Origin: Scilla litardierei
Taxonomy: Eukaryota > Streptophyta > Magnoliopsida > Asparagales > Asparagaceae
NCBI GenBank assembly: GCA_030789695.1
Contig: CM061138.1
Span: 14,890,214-14,954,213, forward strand
Direction of reading: 5' to 3'
DNA: 64,000 nucleotides
Of the stretch, positions 24,986 through 37,670 are shown in pieces. Every line of letters begins with the position of its first letter. Positions within the stretch are counted from its first letter, which is position 1. The translations under genes were made by a program, and so were the position numbers. The notes under the pieces were generated by a model. It had not been told where the DNA came from. It worked only from the letters and a program-made list of their open reading frames with translations, and ran no database searches.

Positions 24986-25758
24986 CGTTATCAGCACGAT
25001 CACGCTCGATAGAAGAAGCGACGGCTCGTGAGAGGGAGACGCCCGGCAGACGCTCCGTCAATTTTTTTTTCGCGACGCAAAGCTTCGCGAGACGATGCAG
25101 AGTTCATTTTCGGGCATCCCTCATCAAACTTCGCTAGATCTGGCGGACAGATTTAGTGGGTAAGCCTAAATGATTTTCTAGATCTGATAACATATTAAAA
25201 ATTCAATTTTTATGTGATCTAGAATAAAATAGTTGTTTGTTTATGCATAGATCTAACTTATTAGATCAGAAACTTAATTGTTTAGTATGCAAAACTGATT
25301 AAAAAATTTAGTTTTTTGCAATATATCTGTTATTTGGTAGATTTTATAAGATCTCTTTGTGCAAAATCTTGTTTCATGATGTCCCATAATTTATAAATCA
25401 AAATCTGATAAACCCATGAACTGACTGAAGCCGATAGCCCCTCACCGCCAAAGATCCGACAAATCCGGCGTAAAATCCGGCCAAAATTCCGACAGAAAAA
25501 AAGAAGCATGCCGCGCCTCCGGGCGCGGTGGTGGAAATTGCCGCGCCCGAAAGGGCGTCGCCCCCAGCCACGCCTGCCTGGCGTGGCGGCCGCGCCATGC
25601 AGCGCGGCCCGCGGCCGTCGGCTCTGGGGAGGGCCAGCCGCTAATGGCGGCTGCCCCCCTCCCCAAACCCTAACCCAAAATTAGGGTTAGGGTTAGGGGA
25701 AGCCCATTTTGGGCTGTTGGGCTGTTGGGCTCAAAGCCCAACTAAATATATATATATA

Positions 25759-26159
25759 GGAAAAAGGGGATCTAAGGTGCCTCCTTAGATGAAAATCTAA
25801 GGAGGCGCCCCCATTTCCCCCCATCTCCCACAATTTTTTGGAAATGTTTTTTCATGGGGTTATTGTTCACCTCATGGATGATCAACATACCAAATTTCAA
25901 GAGATTCCAATGCTTTTTGAGCCACCATCTACCCATTACAACTTCAACGGTTTGAAAACGTGCTTAAAACCCCACGAAGTTGCAAGGGGTAGATGGTGGC
26001 TCAAATAGTATTGGAATCCCTTGAAATTTGGTATGTTGATCATTCATGAGGTGAACAACAAACCCATGGAAAAAAATTTTAAAAAAAATGTGGGAGATTG
26101 GGGGAAATGGGGGCGCCTCCTTAGATTGAATCTAAGGAGGCACCTTAGGATCCCTTTAC

Positions 26160-26161
<2 letters not shown>
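25759..26161. mobile_element. Foldback MITE, ~400 bp, almost entirely inverted repeat
   Basis: The left arm (25759-25945) and right arm (25975-26161) are reverse complements with few mismatches, separated by a ~30-bp loop. Each end also holds its own smaller hairpin (GCCTCCTTAGAT paired with ATCTAAGGAGGC). It sits within TA-rich sequence, so the duplication is probably TA or longer TA repeats. An RNA read through it would form a long double strand. Inserted in the leader of family X. Confidence 0.8.

Positions 26162-26204
<43 letters not shown>
26162..26204. repeat. (TA)n microsatellite
   Basis: About 21 TA units directly after the foldback MITE, perhaps the expanded target-site duplication. 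Confidence 0.9.
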
Positions 26205-26207
<3 letters not shown>

Positions 26208-26227
26208 AAAATCTGAAATTAAATTGT

Positions 26228-26651
26228 TTTGGGCCTGAAGCCCAAACAAAAAATAATTCTCAGATTCTTACATTCATGGGCCTTTTCTTGGGCCAGCAGC
26301 CAATAAGAAAAAAATCAGATTAGTTGATTGATATTATGTTAGAACCCCATAATGGGCCTGAAGCCCACCAAATAAATATAAATGTAATAATATTAAAATT
26401 GTTTCCCCCGTTTTCTTGATGGGCATGAAGCCCACACGGAAATATAATTAAAATTTAAATTAATTTTAACTTGTTTAGTGGGCTTAGCCCATAGATTTTC
26501 TTAAAAATCAATAAACAAGTATCCTAACGGGCCTGAAGCCCGCGGACATAAATTAATTTATTTTCCTCTTATTTTGTTGGGCTTGCAGCCCACAAAAGTG
26601 TAAAAATATACATAAATAAAGAGAAAACATGCTTAACGGGCCCAAAGCCCG
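26228..26651 (+). repeat. Cluster of seven GGGC-loop-GCCC hairpins
   Basis: Perfect arms occur at 26228 (TTTGGGC-CTGAA-GCCCAAA), 26353 (TGGGC, loop CTGAA), 26420 (TGGGC, loop ATGAA), 26479 (TGGGC, loop TTA), 26528 (CGGGC, loop CTGAA), 26578 (TGGGC, loop TTGCA) and 26637 (CGGGC, loop CCAAA). The outer pair switches between T:A and C:G while pairing is kept. They lie in the outer copy's leader at roughly 60-bp spacing. Confidence 0.85.
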
Positions 26652-27126
26652 CTGGCCTAATATTATTTTAATTAATTTCTGAAATCTTTATAAAATATAT
26701 ATATTAATATATATTAAATTCAGAAATTACCGAATAAATCTTAGAAAAATCCAGGAAAAGCCCAAAAAAAAATTGGAAGAAAATTCTGGAAAATTCCTGA
26801 AACATCAGGAAAGTAATTGGGAGGGGTTTACAATAAATATTAGTATTTTGGGGGATAAAATGTTATTTGTCGTTAACGATGAATGACATGTTGTTCAGTT
26901 TAAACTTTTCTGAACATAATCTAACGGACACGGCGCATACCGCGGATGGCCAGAAGCCTCCGCCGCTACCACGTACCCATGAAATTTTCCTTTTTGGGGT
27001 TAAATTCCCATGAAATTTTTGAGTATGCGTCCTAAAAATATATGACATCTTATGAACAACAAGATTAATGCACAATTGTTTTAATATTTTGTTTGAATGT
27101 TAAAACTTAGTCTATTTTCTTATATA

Positions 27127-27256
27127 TGTTATGAATAAGACCCATTTGGGCCTATTGGGTATCCACCCACATGAATGACCATTATGAATACTATATAAAG
27201 GATGCTAGGGGTTTCCTAGCCTCAATCTTCTCCAAACATGTTTCTACTTCACAACA
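27127..27256 (+). repeat. Family X LTR B (inner 5' LTR)
   Basis: 130 bp, TGTTATGAATAAGACCC...ACTTCACAACA, TATATAAAGG box near 27192. It differs from LTR C at about ten positions by eye. Confidence 0.9.
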
Positions 27257-28599
27257 CGTTATCAGCACGATCACGCTCGTTGGAAAAGGCGGCGACGCTC
27301 GAGGAAGGAGATCCATCAACCGCTCAGTTTTAAGAAGATCGTAATCTTCTCAACGGGGAGCGAAAAGGGCATCCTTCACCAACCGTCGTCTAGATTCCTT
27401 TGTCGAATCTATAGGTAAATCCTAAAACCTTTTAGATCTAAACTTGTGTTTCCCGTAGATCTGCATGATTTAAGATCAAAAAGTTTGAAAACACGGTAAA
27501 AATCACATTTTTATTTAGATCTGCATGTCTAAAAACAATAAAAATCAGTCTTTTAGAGATCTAAATACTTGAAAAATCGGTTTTTTTTCCCCCAATCTTG
27601 ATCCATACCCCGCACGCCCGAAGGGTGAAACGGCGGCACTCCACTTGCGCCGCTGCCGCTGCCACGCTGCCGCTGCCAGGGGCCGCGGCCCGTCGCCACG
27701 GTCGCGGCGGCGCGCCGCGCGGGCCCCCCTTAGGGTTTTTCGGAAACCCTAGCCCTTAACGGGCCAATTTTTAGGGGATGCCCGATTAACCCTAATGGGT
27801 TGTTTTCATGGCCCAAAAAGCCTGAAAATTAAACCATTTACCCTTAATTTTTCCCTTTTTATTTTTGGCCCCAAAAGCCCAAAATAATTAAAGAAATTTT
27901 AAACTTTATAAAAAGGGTTAAATCGAAAAAATAAAATATAAATAATATGGATCAAGGTAAAAAGTCTTTCAAAAATAATTTTTAGCACGTCACACACTAT
28001 TTAGATTATTTATTAATCTTTACATGCCTGTGATATGATTATCTGCGTGGTTGTATATCCTTAATATATTATCTGCGTGGATGTGCTATTAGGCAATGAT
28101 TTTATTAATCTTGTCGTTTCTTGATTAATTATCTGTGTAAATCATCACCACATTTTCGTTTGGATTATTTGATTAGTATTAAACGAAAAGGATTCTCTCC
28201 ATTTTTAATGCTAGTGATGTTGCCTACATTTCATTGCCCGTTGCATGATTTAACAATTAAAATTATTACATGTCTGTGATAAGTAAATGCATGTGTAGAA
28301 AATTATATGCCTGCCGTATATTTAATGATCGTTGTGATGTACATTTTATTTAGCATGCTAAAATCACTATGATATAGTTTAATGCCTGTAGCAAAACTGT
28401 TTGTCTACAATGAGATTATTTAAATACCTGCATCATATAAATAACATGTGTTTACATCATACTTGTTTCAACTCAGGTTAATTGAGCATAACTTTTTAGT
28501 TTACAAGCTTTATATTACATGTATGATGGGCTCATGATATGACGATATTTATGACAATAAGCCAATTATGATTTCAAAAAGTTTAACATCATATCCACT

Positions 28600-31500
28600 T
28601 TGACAAAATGAACCTGAAGTTCAAAATCAAATCAAAAGTCAACACCCTTTCCACCCTAATAAAATAAATATTAACAAATACGATGGACTATGCGAAACCC
28701 ATTTATGCGATCTTTTAGAGATACGCATCTTGCGGTAAATAGACAGCTCATACTTATTGTCTATATAATCCAATATTGACACCATCAGTTGGCATAACAC
28801 CGCTAAACTCTTTTCGAGTCATCTCACTTTACAAGGTATGATTCTTGAATCAAACCCTTACTTTTAAGTGTACGCCCGAAATCGTGACTTAATAGATAAG
28901 TGAGAAATTATAAATTTCGTAGCCACGTATTTGTTTCCCCTCTGAGCATGATAAACTATCCACATAAAATTTGAACGACTCAAGAAAATGGCCTGAAGCC
29001 ATACTCGATCATTCAAATAGACTTTTAAAAGTCTCTAATTAATTGGAAAAGTGGAAGTATAAAATAATTTGCTCAAACCCCTGCTTATGTCTTCTTAGTA
29101 AGACTAATTTTCATTTTCCTTTATAAATAAGGAAAACTTAAAACAGGGGAAGTCTTGAATAAAATGAGAAAGGAAAGATATGATATACCTCGACATGGAG
29201 TAAGCAATGGCAAGCCAATATCAGACCAGAAGTTCTGATAAGAGCCATAATGTTTTTTGCAAACATGAATGTGCACTAACTTATGCCATATAAAAATATA
29301 TACATAGCTAGTCTAAACGACGAAAGTCAAATTGACCTTATGTATATTTAGCTACTCCCCGAGGACAAATAAACTTTGAAATCAAATTTAATCTGTTGTC
29401 ATAACATAAGTCTTAATGAGCATAATTATAGTTGAATGTTTTCAAGAGCACACATCACACTATGTCACTTGTTGACTTAACAAAATTATCAGTATTATTC
29501 TCTTGCAGTTTTTAATACATTTTATTTTACTACGAATGATTTGCTATCTTGAATATCCCTAAAAAATAAAATGAGGATGCCATATACTATCTGAAACTTA
29601 TACAGTTTCAAAGGATATTCGTCAAAACGAAATCCCTAATGACTCAAGAAATAAATGAAGCCTGAAGATTTGTCCCATAATGATCCGCACAATAGTCAAT
29701 GTGAATATGTAATCCTTCACAGTTTGAACACAGTTCAACTATTACCAGACAATATTAACTTGAGCATTTTAATGGACCTTTCAAAAGTCTCACATAAATT
29801 CAAAAGGAGGAATTAATTTGAAACACCAGAAGTGTCCAGAATCGACCAATTTTGGATCGATATCACTGTGGATTGATGATGCAAGACATCATCGACCAGA
29901 CGAACCCGAATATTCTTCAAAAAGGGGTGAAACTTTCATTGTCACATTCAAAAGGGAAAAATGATTATGAGATCATCTCCATTCACATGGACATTGACTA
30001 TCCCCACTTCCTCAAAGGAATTTAAGTTGATATACTATCATCATTAAAGATAATGAAGACCTTTAGGTCTCTTGAGAGTATTTTAGGGATATAAATAGGC
30101 GTTGTCCACTCCCTTATTAGGACTGATGATGTACCTTTGGTGTAATCATCAATATATCCTCTAAATAAATGGTCATTATCCAACCACATTCTTTTAAAAA
30201 ATGGTGGTAACATTGGATAACACTGGAAAATTTAAATGTTTTTGCAACTGGGAAAATATCAAACAACCTGAAGCTTGTGTTCACACCCAAAAATGGGTAA
30301 TATAAATCATTAAAATGATTTAAGCGGATTTGTTATCCATTAAAAATCCAGTTGTAGGTGACCACATGGGAACATGCAATTACATTGTAAACCATCAAAA
30401 CGCCTCCTTAGAACCTATTTATATGAGTCTGATCACCTCATATAAACAGTTTCCGAGAACCCCTAACGGGGGAAGCGTTTAGATCACATCTTATAGATTG
30501 TGCCATGATGAGTAGACATCCACATATCACCACTATAGACCATCAAAATGCAGAACTATTTATCGGAAGTAATTATCCCAGATAAATAGAGTCTGAGCAC
30601 TCTGAACAGTGGACGCATTTAAAATCACTTCTCCTAAGATGTGCATTGATGACCCTATTTTAAAGATTTAATGAGATCCTGAAGATCCCTCACAACTTTA
30701 ATTTCCGAGCATTAGTTTCAACAGAAATACTATAATCATCCATGAGCCTGAAGATCAATTGACCATTTAAATCATTAATACCTATGATCTGGTTATGAGA
30801 TCCTGAAGATCCAAACTTATGAAACTGTTAAACAGTTATCAGACATAGTTACTGACAATATAGATATTGTCAAATTCACACATCCTTGCTACTAAAAATC
30901 CAGCTAGGATTGACATACCAAATATAATGGATGCAATCCACCAGTAGCAGAAGTGAATATCCTCAATGGATGAGAGGACATACCACTAGGCTCCAAAGAG
31001 AGAAATCTACTCCTGGAGACCAAAAAGCAATACCACCACAGGAAAGTGAGCTCAAATGCAGAACCTTATTGCAACTTGGTTGCTAAGGACCCATTCTGGA
31101 TCTGTCCATATTATTTACCAGTCCCAGAACCTTCACTTCTTCAACGTGTCGTGAAGGAGACACGTCTGGGAGAAATCAAATGATTATAGTACGTACGAGG
31201 TGAGTTTTGGGCAAGCAAGAACACATTTTGTCGACAAATTCTCTCGTATTTCACGTTGCCAGTTAAATATAAAATATCGATTCCACAACTCTGCTTTGCC
31301 TGAAGCAAAGATATAGATTTGGCCAAATTATAATAACGTAGAATGAGGCAATAATAAGGTGAGCTGGACTCACTTATGAAATATGAGGTGTATGGACCTG
31401 AAGTCATGATATCAAAAATGATATCAAATCTTGTAGGATAACTGAGTATTGTATGAGAATTAAAATAAAATCGTTAGCTATAAGCATTTTAATTTGCTAT

Positions 31501-33110
31501 AGTTTTAGAGGTATAAATCGCTCAAACCAGGAAGTAATCAAGTAAGATGAGATGAACTCACTTACAAGATGAATCTGATGCATCGACTGGTTTATGTCAA
31601 GGCGTAACCCAACGAATGGCAAAAAATGCGAATTTTTTGTTGATGTTGCTATTGGATGTGGCAACATTACCGATATAAAATTTCTTCAACTGCATGGATA
31701 AATTTTTTCTTTACTTTCCTTTCTTTTTGGGACATATATTAATAATATGATTAAAGGAAAGACAACCTAGACAGAGATCCTTAAAGGACTCATACTAAAA
31801 GGTTGTTGTTTGCACCTCTTAAAAACAGTATTGTTCTTAAGAGAGCAAATTAAAAGAATTGAGATTATTTTAACAACTCAAAATATTATCGGATCTCCTG
31901 AAGAGATAACACCGAAATATCTGTTAAAGCCTATCTATCAGATCTGATATGATATGATAGTCATAGCTAGGCATAAATTCTTGGCTTACAGAATACAATC
32001 ATCATGAAGATGACATTAATCATCATGAAGATGAACTATCATCCTGAAGCTGACATTAATCATCCTGAAGATGAACTATCATCCTGAAGATGACATTAAT
32101 CATCCTGAAGATGAACTATCATCCCGACGATGACATTAATCATCCTGAAGATGAACTATCATCATGAAGATGACATTAATCATCATGAACTATCATCCTG
32201 AAGATGACATTCATCATCCTGCAAATGAACTATCATCTCGAAGATGACATTAATCATCCTGAAGATGAACTATCATCCTGAAGATGATATTAATCATCCT
32301 GAAGATGAACTATCGTTCTGAAGATGAACTATGATCCTGGAAATGAACTATCATCCTGAAGATGACATTAATCATCCTGAAGATGAACTATTGTTAATCA
32401 TCCCGAAGATGAAAACTTCATACAATGACGATTGATGAAGAAACAATGAAAATCATTCTCCACTAAATACACCTATTTGGTTGTATGGATACACATTAAA
32501 AGACCCCTTTCTGTTAGCTGGAAGAGGGGAAGAATATATATGGTCCAGAAGTACCTTAAGTGTCTTTGAAACACCCTTTTACCTGGCCAACTGTATGCGT
32601 CTCTTTTGAGCGTTAGCAGTATAGCTATTAGCCATGTACAGTGCAGCGCCTGCAGCGCACCACTGGACCAGAGATATGTAGCTTCTGCGCTATCTCCAAT
32701 GGTCGAGGAAAAATCATCTATGTTAAATGTATTTGCATATACAGGTTACAGATAATCGCGATGAATAGTATAAAAGAGACGTCCACCTCCTGAAGATCTA
32801 CATAGAATCCTCCCAAGTCTACATCCTTCCACCATCCCGAGAAGCTCATCACCCAAGGAGCAGTTCAAGAACATACAAAGCCAGGTCCTGAAGTACATCA
32901 CAGACAATGACGATTGAGACGTGGAGCTGTCTACCAAGTTCGCAGCGCTCCTTTAGTTTCAGCTACTGCCTTATATGAGTGAAATTTGTATAGATGAGTG
33001 AAGTTTATACTTTACATTTACTTTTGGAATGTTGTAGATGAGATGGATGTATAGACGCATAGGAGATACATGTATAAATATATAGGATATCTACAAGCCT
33101 GAAGCTTGAT
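28600..33110 (+). repeat. Stem-loop-rich interior of the inner family X copy
   Basis: Hairpins with the shared loop and closing pair C-CTGAA-G but different stems: 28609 (TGAAC/GTTCA), 28988 (ATGGC/GCCAT), 30675 and 30799 (GATC/GATC), 31294 (CTTTGC/GCAAAG), 31893 (ATCTC/GAGAT) and 33094 (CAAGC/GCTTG). Other perfect stems with other loops: 30823 (AACTGT-TAA-ACAGTT), 30853 (TGACAATAT-AG-ATATTGTCA), about 30297 (ACCCA/TGGGT), about 30308 (AATCAT/ATGATT) and about 30890 (AATCC/GGATT). Sites were read by eye and the list is not complete. Confidence 0.8.
31985..32413 (+). repeat. Tandem array of TCATC-CTGAA-GATGA hairpins
   Basis: Roughly 20 units of a 19-21-bp repeat, TCATCCTGAAGATGA plus a spacer alternating between ACTA and CATTAA, giving a ~40-bp dimer period. 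Each unit is itself a 5-bp-arm hairpin with the CTGAA loop (a few have ATGAA). The outer copy has a shorter array at 36636-36760. Confidence 0.92.
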
Positions 33111-33459
33111 CAGATAAGGGGAGGTAACTGTAGAGTTGTACTCTTTTTCCTTGGCTAGTGGTTTTTCCCATATGGTTTTCCATAGTCAATATTTTAATGA
33201 GGCAACCACATTGACTCTGGATCCAGAAGTATACACCCCTCGACACATCCCCAAATCAGGGGAAGTGATGGAGTGTTGTACTCTTTTCCCTTCGCTATCG
33301 GTTTTTTCCCACAGGGTTTTCCATAGCTAAGGATTTTTAACGAGGCAGTCACCCCTAACTTGGATCTAGAAGTATCTACCCTTTAAGATACTCATTAGTA
33401 CCAATGAATCATTCAGTATTCATAAGTCGAGTATACCACGTTGGTTGGATAAGGGGAAG

Positions 33460-33588
33460 TGTTATGAATAGGACACATTGGGCCTATTGGGTATCCACCC
33501 ACATGAGTAACCATTATGAATACTATATAAAGGATGCAAGGGGTTGCCTAGCCTCAACCTTCTCCAAACATGTTTATACTTCACAAAA
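33460..33588 (+). repeat. Family X LTR C (inner 3' LTR)
   Basis: 129 bp, starts TGTTATGAATAGGACAC after the polypurine tract. Its last bases are CAAAA where the others have CAACA, a single C-to-A change. Followed by the ATATA target-site duplication. Confidence 0.88.
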
Positions 33589-36500
33589 ATATAACTGTTT
33601 TTCATGTTAATACTCATACTAAGATTAAATATTATGGCACAAACAGATTAAATAATATTTCAACATGTTCAAATATCATATCTGTGTTGAGAATTGAACC
33701 TGAAGTTCAAATCATATTAAATGTCAAAACAAAACAAATACGATGGTTTATGCGAAAATTATAATTGTTATCTTCATAAAAGATGCACGCTTCGCGGTAA
33801 ATAGATATATAAGATCTATGATCTATATAATCCAATATGGACACCAGAAGTTTTCCATAATACCGCTAAACTCTTTAAAATAGTACTCTCCTTTATTTTT
33901 ACAAGGAAAGATTTTTTTAAAATCTAGCCTTGAAAATAAGCATACGCATGAAGTCGTGGCTTAATAAATAAGTAAGAAATATATTACGCACCCACGTATT
34001 TGTTCCCTTTGAGCATGATTAACTATCCAAAAAATTTGAACAACTCAAGCAAATGGCCTGAAGCCATACTTGAGCATTCAAATAGACTTTTAAAAGTCTC
34101 TAAATAATTAGAAATGTGGTAGTATAAAATAATTTGCTCAAACCTCTGCTTATGTTTTCTTAGTAAGACTAATTTTTATTGTCCTTTATAAATAAAGAAT
34201 ATTGAAATCAGGGGAAGTTCAGGATCAAACATGACCTGAAATAAAAAAATAAGGGAAAATATTACTCGATATGGAGTAGGAAATGGCAAACTAAGATCAG
34301 AACCAGAAGCTCTGACAAGTACTCATAATGCTTTTACAATATGAAAAGTAATTAGTTTATGACATTGAAATATATATACATTGCTAGTCTAAACCGACGA
34401 CGGTCAACCTACTTATTGTATAATTAGCCACTTCTAGAGGACAAATAAATAAACACAATTTTTAATCTGTTGTCATAACATATTTCTTAGTGAGTTTAAG
34501 TGCTTATATATACTTTTAAATAGTATTTTACAGTATAAGTCATTTAGAAAATCTTTTCTGTGATTTCTGTTTTTTAAATTCAGGATTTTTAAGCCTGAAC
34601 ACTCTAAAAAGAGGATATCTATTACTCTCAAAATAAATGAAGCCTGCAGATTTGTCCCAAAATAAATTCAAAAATAGGAAAAATTGGAACACCTGAAGTG
34701 TCCAGAATCAACCAACTTTGGATCGATATCACCCTAGATTGATGATGCAAGACATCTTCAACCAAACGAACCCGAAGATTCTTCAAAAAGGGTGAAACTT
34801 TCATTGTCCCATTCAAAAGGGAAAAATGATTATGAGATCATATCCATTCACATGGACATTGACTCTCCCCACTTCTTTAAACGAATTTAAGATGATTTAC
34901 TATCATCATTAAAGATAACGAAGACCTTTAGGTCTCTTGAGAGTATTTAAGGGATATAATTAGGTTTTGTCCACTCCCTTAATATGACTGATGATGTACC
35001 TTTTGTGTACTCATCAATATATTCTCGAAAAATGGTCGTTATCCAACCACATTTTTTAAAATGGTGGTAACTTTGGATTAAAATGGGAAATCATAAATAA
35101 TTAGCAACAGTGGTTGCGTACACTCAGCTAAACACACCATTAGAACCTTTTTATATGAGTCTAATCAATTCCATATAAACATTTTCTACGAATGGGTTTA
35201 GAGCACATCTTAAAGATGGTACGTCCGCAACGCTGTGTATGTGTTCCTGAAGAAACACTACATAAACCGTCATGATGCCATAAGAGAATACATTCATCAG
35301 GACTAACCAACTTTGATGAATAGATTCCAAAATCTCGTATGAGTAATGCATTTGTACACGTCTTATAGATTGTGTGTTGATGGTAATAAGTATTCTGAAG
35401 ATCCTTCAATTCCATATTTGGTTCAAATCATCTATGAGCATGAAGCTCAAATTGACCATTTAAAAAGTAAATACATATGATCTGATTATAATCAGACTGA
35501 CAATTTAAATATTGTCAAAACTTTCACATCCATGCTACTAAAAATCCAGCTAGGATTGACATACCAAATATAATGGATGCAATCCACCAGTAGCAGAAGT
35601 GATGTCCTTAAGAGATGAGAGGACATACCACTAGGCTCCAAAGAGAGAAATCTACTCCTGGAGACCAAAAAAGCAATACCACCACAGGAAAGTGAGCTCT
35701 CCAGAAACTTATTGCAACTTGGTTGCTAAGGACCCATTCTGGATCTGTCCATATTCTTTACCCGTCCCAGAACCTTCACTTCTTTAACGCGTCGTGAAGG
35801 AGACACCTCTGGGAGAAATCAAATGATTATAGTACGTACGGGGTGAGTTTTGGGCAAGAAAGAACACATTTTGTCGACAAATTCTCTCATATTTCATTTT
35901 ACCAGTTAAATATAAAATATCATTTCCACAACTCTTCTTTGCTTGAAGTAAACATAGAGATTTGGCCAAATTATAATAATGTGGAATGAGGCTATAATAA
36001 GGTGAGCTGGACTCACTTATGAAATATGGGTGTACGGACCTGAAGCCCTGATATCAAAAATGATATCAAATCATGTGGGATAACTGAGTGTTGTAGGAGA
36101 ATTAAAATAAAATCGTTAGCTATAAGCATTTTAATTTGCTATAGCTTTAGATGTATAAATCGCTCAAACCAGGAAGTAATCAAGTAAGATGAGATGAACT
36201 CACTTACAAGATGAATCTGATGCATCGACTGCTTTATGTCAAGGCGTAACCCAACGAATGGCAAAAAGAGGGAATTTTTGGTTGATGTTGCTATTGGATG
36301 TGACAACATTACCGATATAAAAAATTTTCAACTGCATGTATAAATTTTTTCTTTACTTTCCTTTCCTTTTGGGACATATATTAATAATATGATTAAAGGA
36401 AAGACAACCTATACAGAGATCCTTAAAAGACTCATACTAAAAGGTTGTTGTTTGCACCTCTTAAAAACAGTATTGTTCTTAAGAGAGCAAATTAAAAGAA

Positions 36501-36635
36501 TTGAGATTATTTTAATAACTCAAACTATTATCGGATCTCCTGAAGAGAAAATACCGAAATATCTGTTAAAGCATATCTATCGATATGATATGATATGAAA
36601 GTCCTAGATAGGCATAAATTCTTGGCTTACAGAAT

Positions 36636-36760
36636 ACATCATCCTGAAGATGAACTATCATCCTGAAGATGAACTATTATCCTTGAAATGAACTATCATC
36701 CTGAAGATGACATTAATCATCCAGAAGATGAACTATTATTAATCATCTCGAAGATGAAAA
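36636..36760 (+). repeat. Short TCATC-CTGAA-GATGA hairpin array (outer copy)
   Basis: About five to six units of the repeat found ~20 times at 31985-32413, at the homologous place in the outer family X copy. Array length therefore differs between copies. Confidence 0.88.
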
Positions 36761-37262
36761 CTTCATACAATGACGATTGATGAAGGAAAAATGAAAATCA
36801 TTCTCCACAAAATACACCTATTTGGTTGTATGGATACACATTAAAAGACAACTTTCTGTTAGCTGGAAGAGGGGAAGAATATATTGTTGAGTATTGATTC
36901 CCCAGATTTGGTTTTGATGATGAGCAAACATAAATATCGTGAACTAACTCCTTGTGAGCGCAGTTATGGAGATCGTCGCCAGAACTCCACGTATATCAAA
37001 AGCGACGTCTCAAGATTTCTCAAAGCGCATGATCGTGTGCCTGAAGCTTCGTTGAAGCTCAAGGACCATTATTGAAGTCAAGAGATCCGAATTGAAGCTT
37101 TGAATATGGTTCGTCAAGTTTATTTATATAGTCTTCTAGTTTCTTTTCGTAGAATGTTAAGCCTTGAGTAGGTCTTACATTATTAGAGCTAAGATTATCA
37201 TAGAAGCCCATAGAAACTTTCCCGAAGCCTTACGCTTCATTTCGTGGCTTCTAGTGCATCTT

Positions 37263-37393
37263 AGTTGGTTCAAGAAGAAGAACCAACCGACTAGATGTCA
37301 ATCTAGTCGGTCGGTAATCCTTCTTGAACCGACTAGAATGCCTTGTTCAAATTCAGCTCTTTACTGTTTACAGTTAGTCGGTCCAAGAAGGTT
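37263..37393. repeat. AGTCGGTC/GACCGACT cassette array, part in the SIRE-type LTR (left of the Gypsy insertion)
   Basis: First unit and a half of a ~115-bp tandem cassette; it continues after the Gypsy element at 48936-49330. Each unit has the word AGTCGGTC and its complement alternating four times, with GACCGACTAG-N8-CTAGTCGGTC forming a 10-bp-stem hairpin. A linker contains GAGTTACTGTTTA-like sequence. Confidence 0.88.
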
Positions 37394-37670
37394 TGTAACG
37401 ACTGGTTTTCATGTATTTTGGATTATCTATATTATATATATGTTTTGAATGGATTTTCTCCGTATGTTTGGTTTTCGTCCCCGTAGCTTTCGTTTTCATT
37501 CGTTTCGTCGTGATTTTCTAGCTTCTTCCTTAGAATCGTTGATCTTGGAGTAAGTCACTCATGACGAACTTCAAATCGCTCATATTTTAGAGTTAGAGTG
37601 ATCTTAGATGCCGTAGGAATCTTCCCGAAGCTTCGCGCTTCAATTCGGCACTTATCGTGCACGTTAGTTG

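Larger units (their letters stand above)
27127..33588 (+). mobile_element. Family X LTR retroelement, inner copy (complete, non-coding)
   Basis: LTRs 27127-27256 and 33460-33588 are flanked by the direct repeat ATATA (27122-27126 and 33589-33593), so it is an independent insertion into the outer copy of its own family. It has the leader CGTTATCAGCACGATCACG at 27257, a polypurine tract AAGGGGAAG at 33451, and the duplicated Copia-like 3' motif at 33135 and 33270. The 6.2-kb interior has no open frame above ~90 codons and no RT, protease or integrase motif. It matches the outer copy closely (e.g. 30900-31400 against 35540-36040), which is also non-coding, so mobilisation was presumably by proteins supplied in trans. 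Dense sense-strand stem-loops run through it. Confidence 0.88.

Noticed and set aside
25660..25700. TTAGGG-like telomeric words
   Set aside because: Only about three units, flanked by their reverse complement so that they form one more hairpin. Plant telomeres are normally TTTAGGG. Not an interstitial telomere.
31141..31407. 88-codon minus-strand frame also present at 35784-35969
   Set aside because: It reflects DNA similarity of the two family X copies. The second copy is shortened, and the frame crosses several hairpins.
31985..32413. Regular repeat array resembling a CRISPR array
   Set aside because: The repeats are directly tandem with 4-6-bp alternating spacers, not unique ~30-bp spacers, no cas genes are near, and the genome is a plant's.
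27127..36880. Initial reading of four short LTRs as a tandem LTR-internal-LTR array from unequal recombination
   Set aside because: Two different perfect target duplications (TTTTG outside, ATATA inside) fit a nested insertion better.
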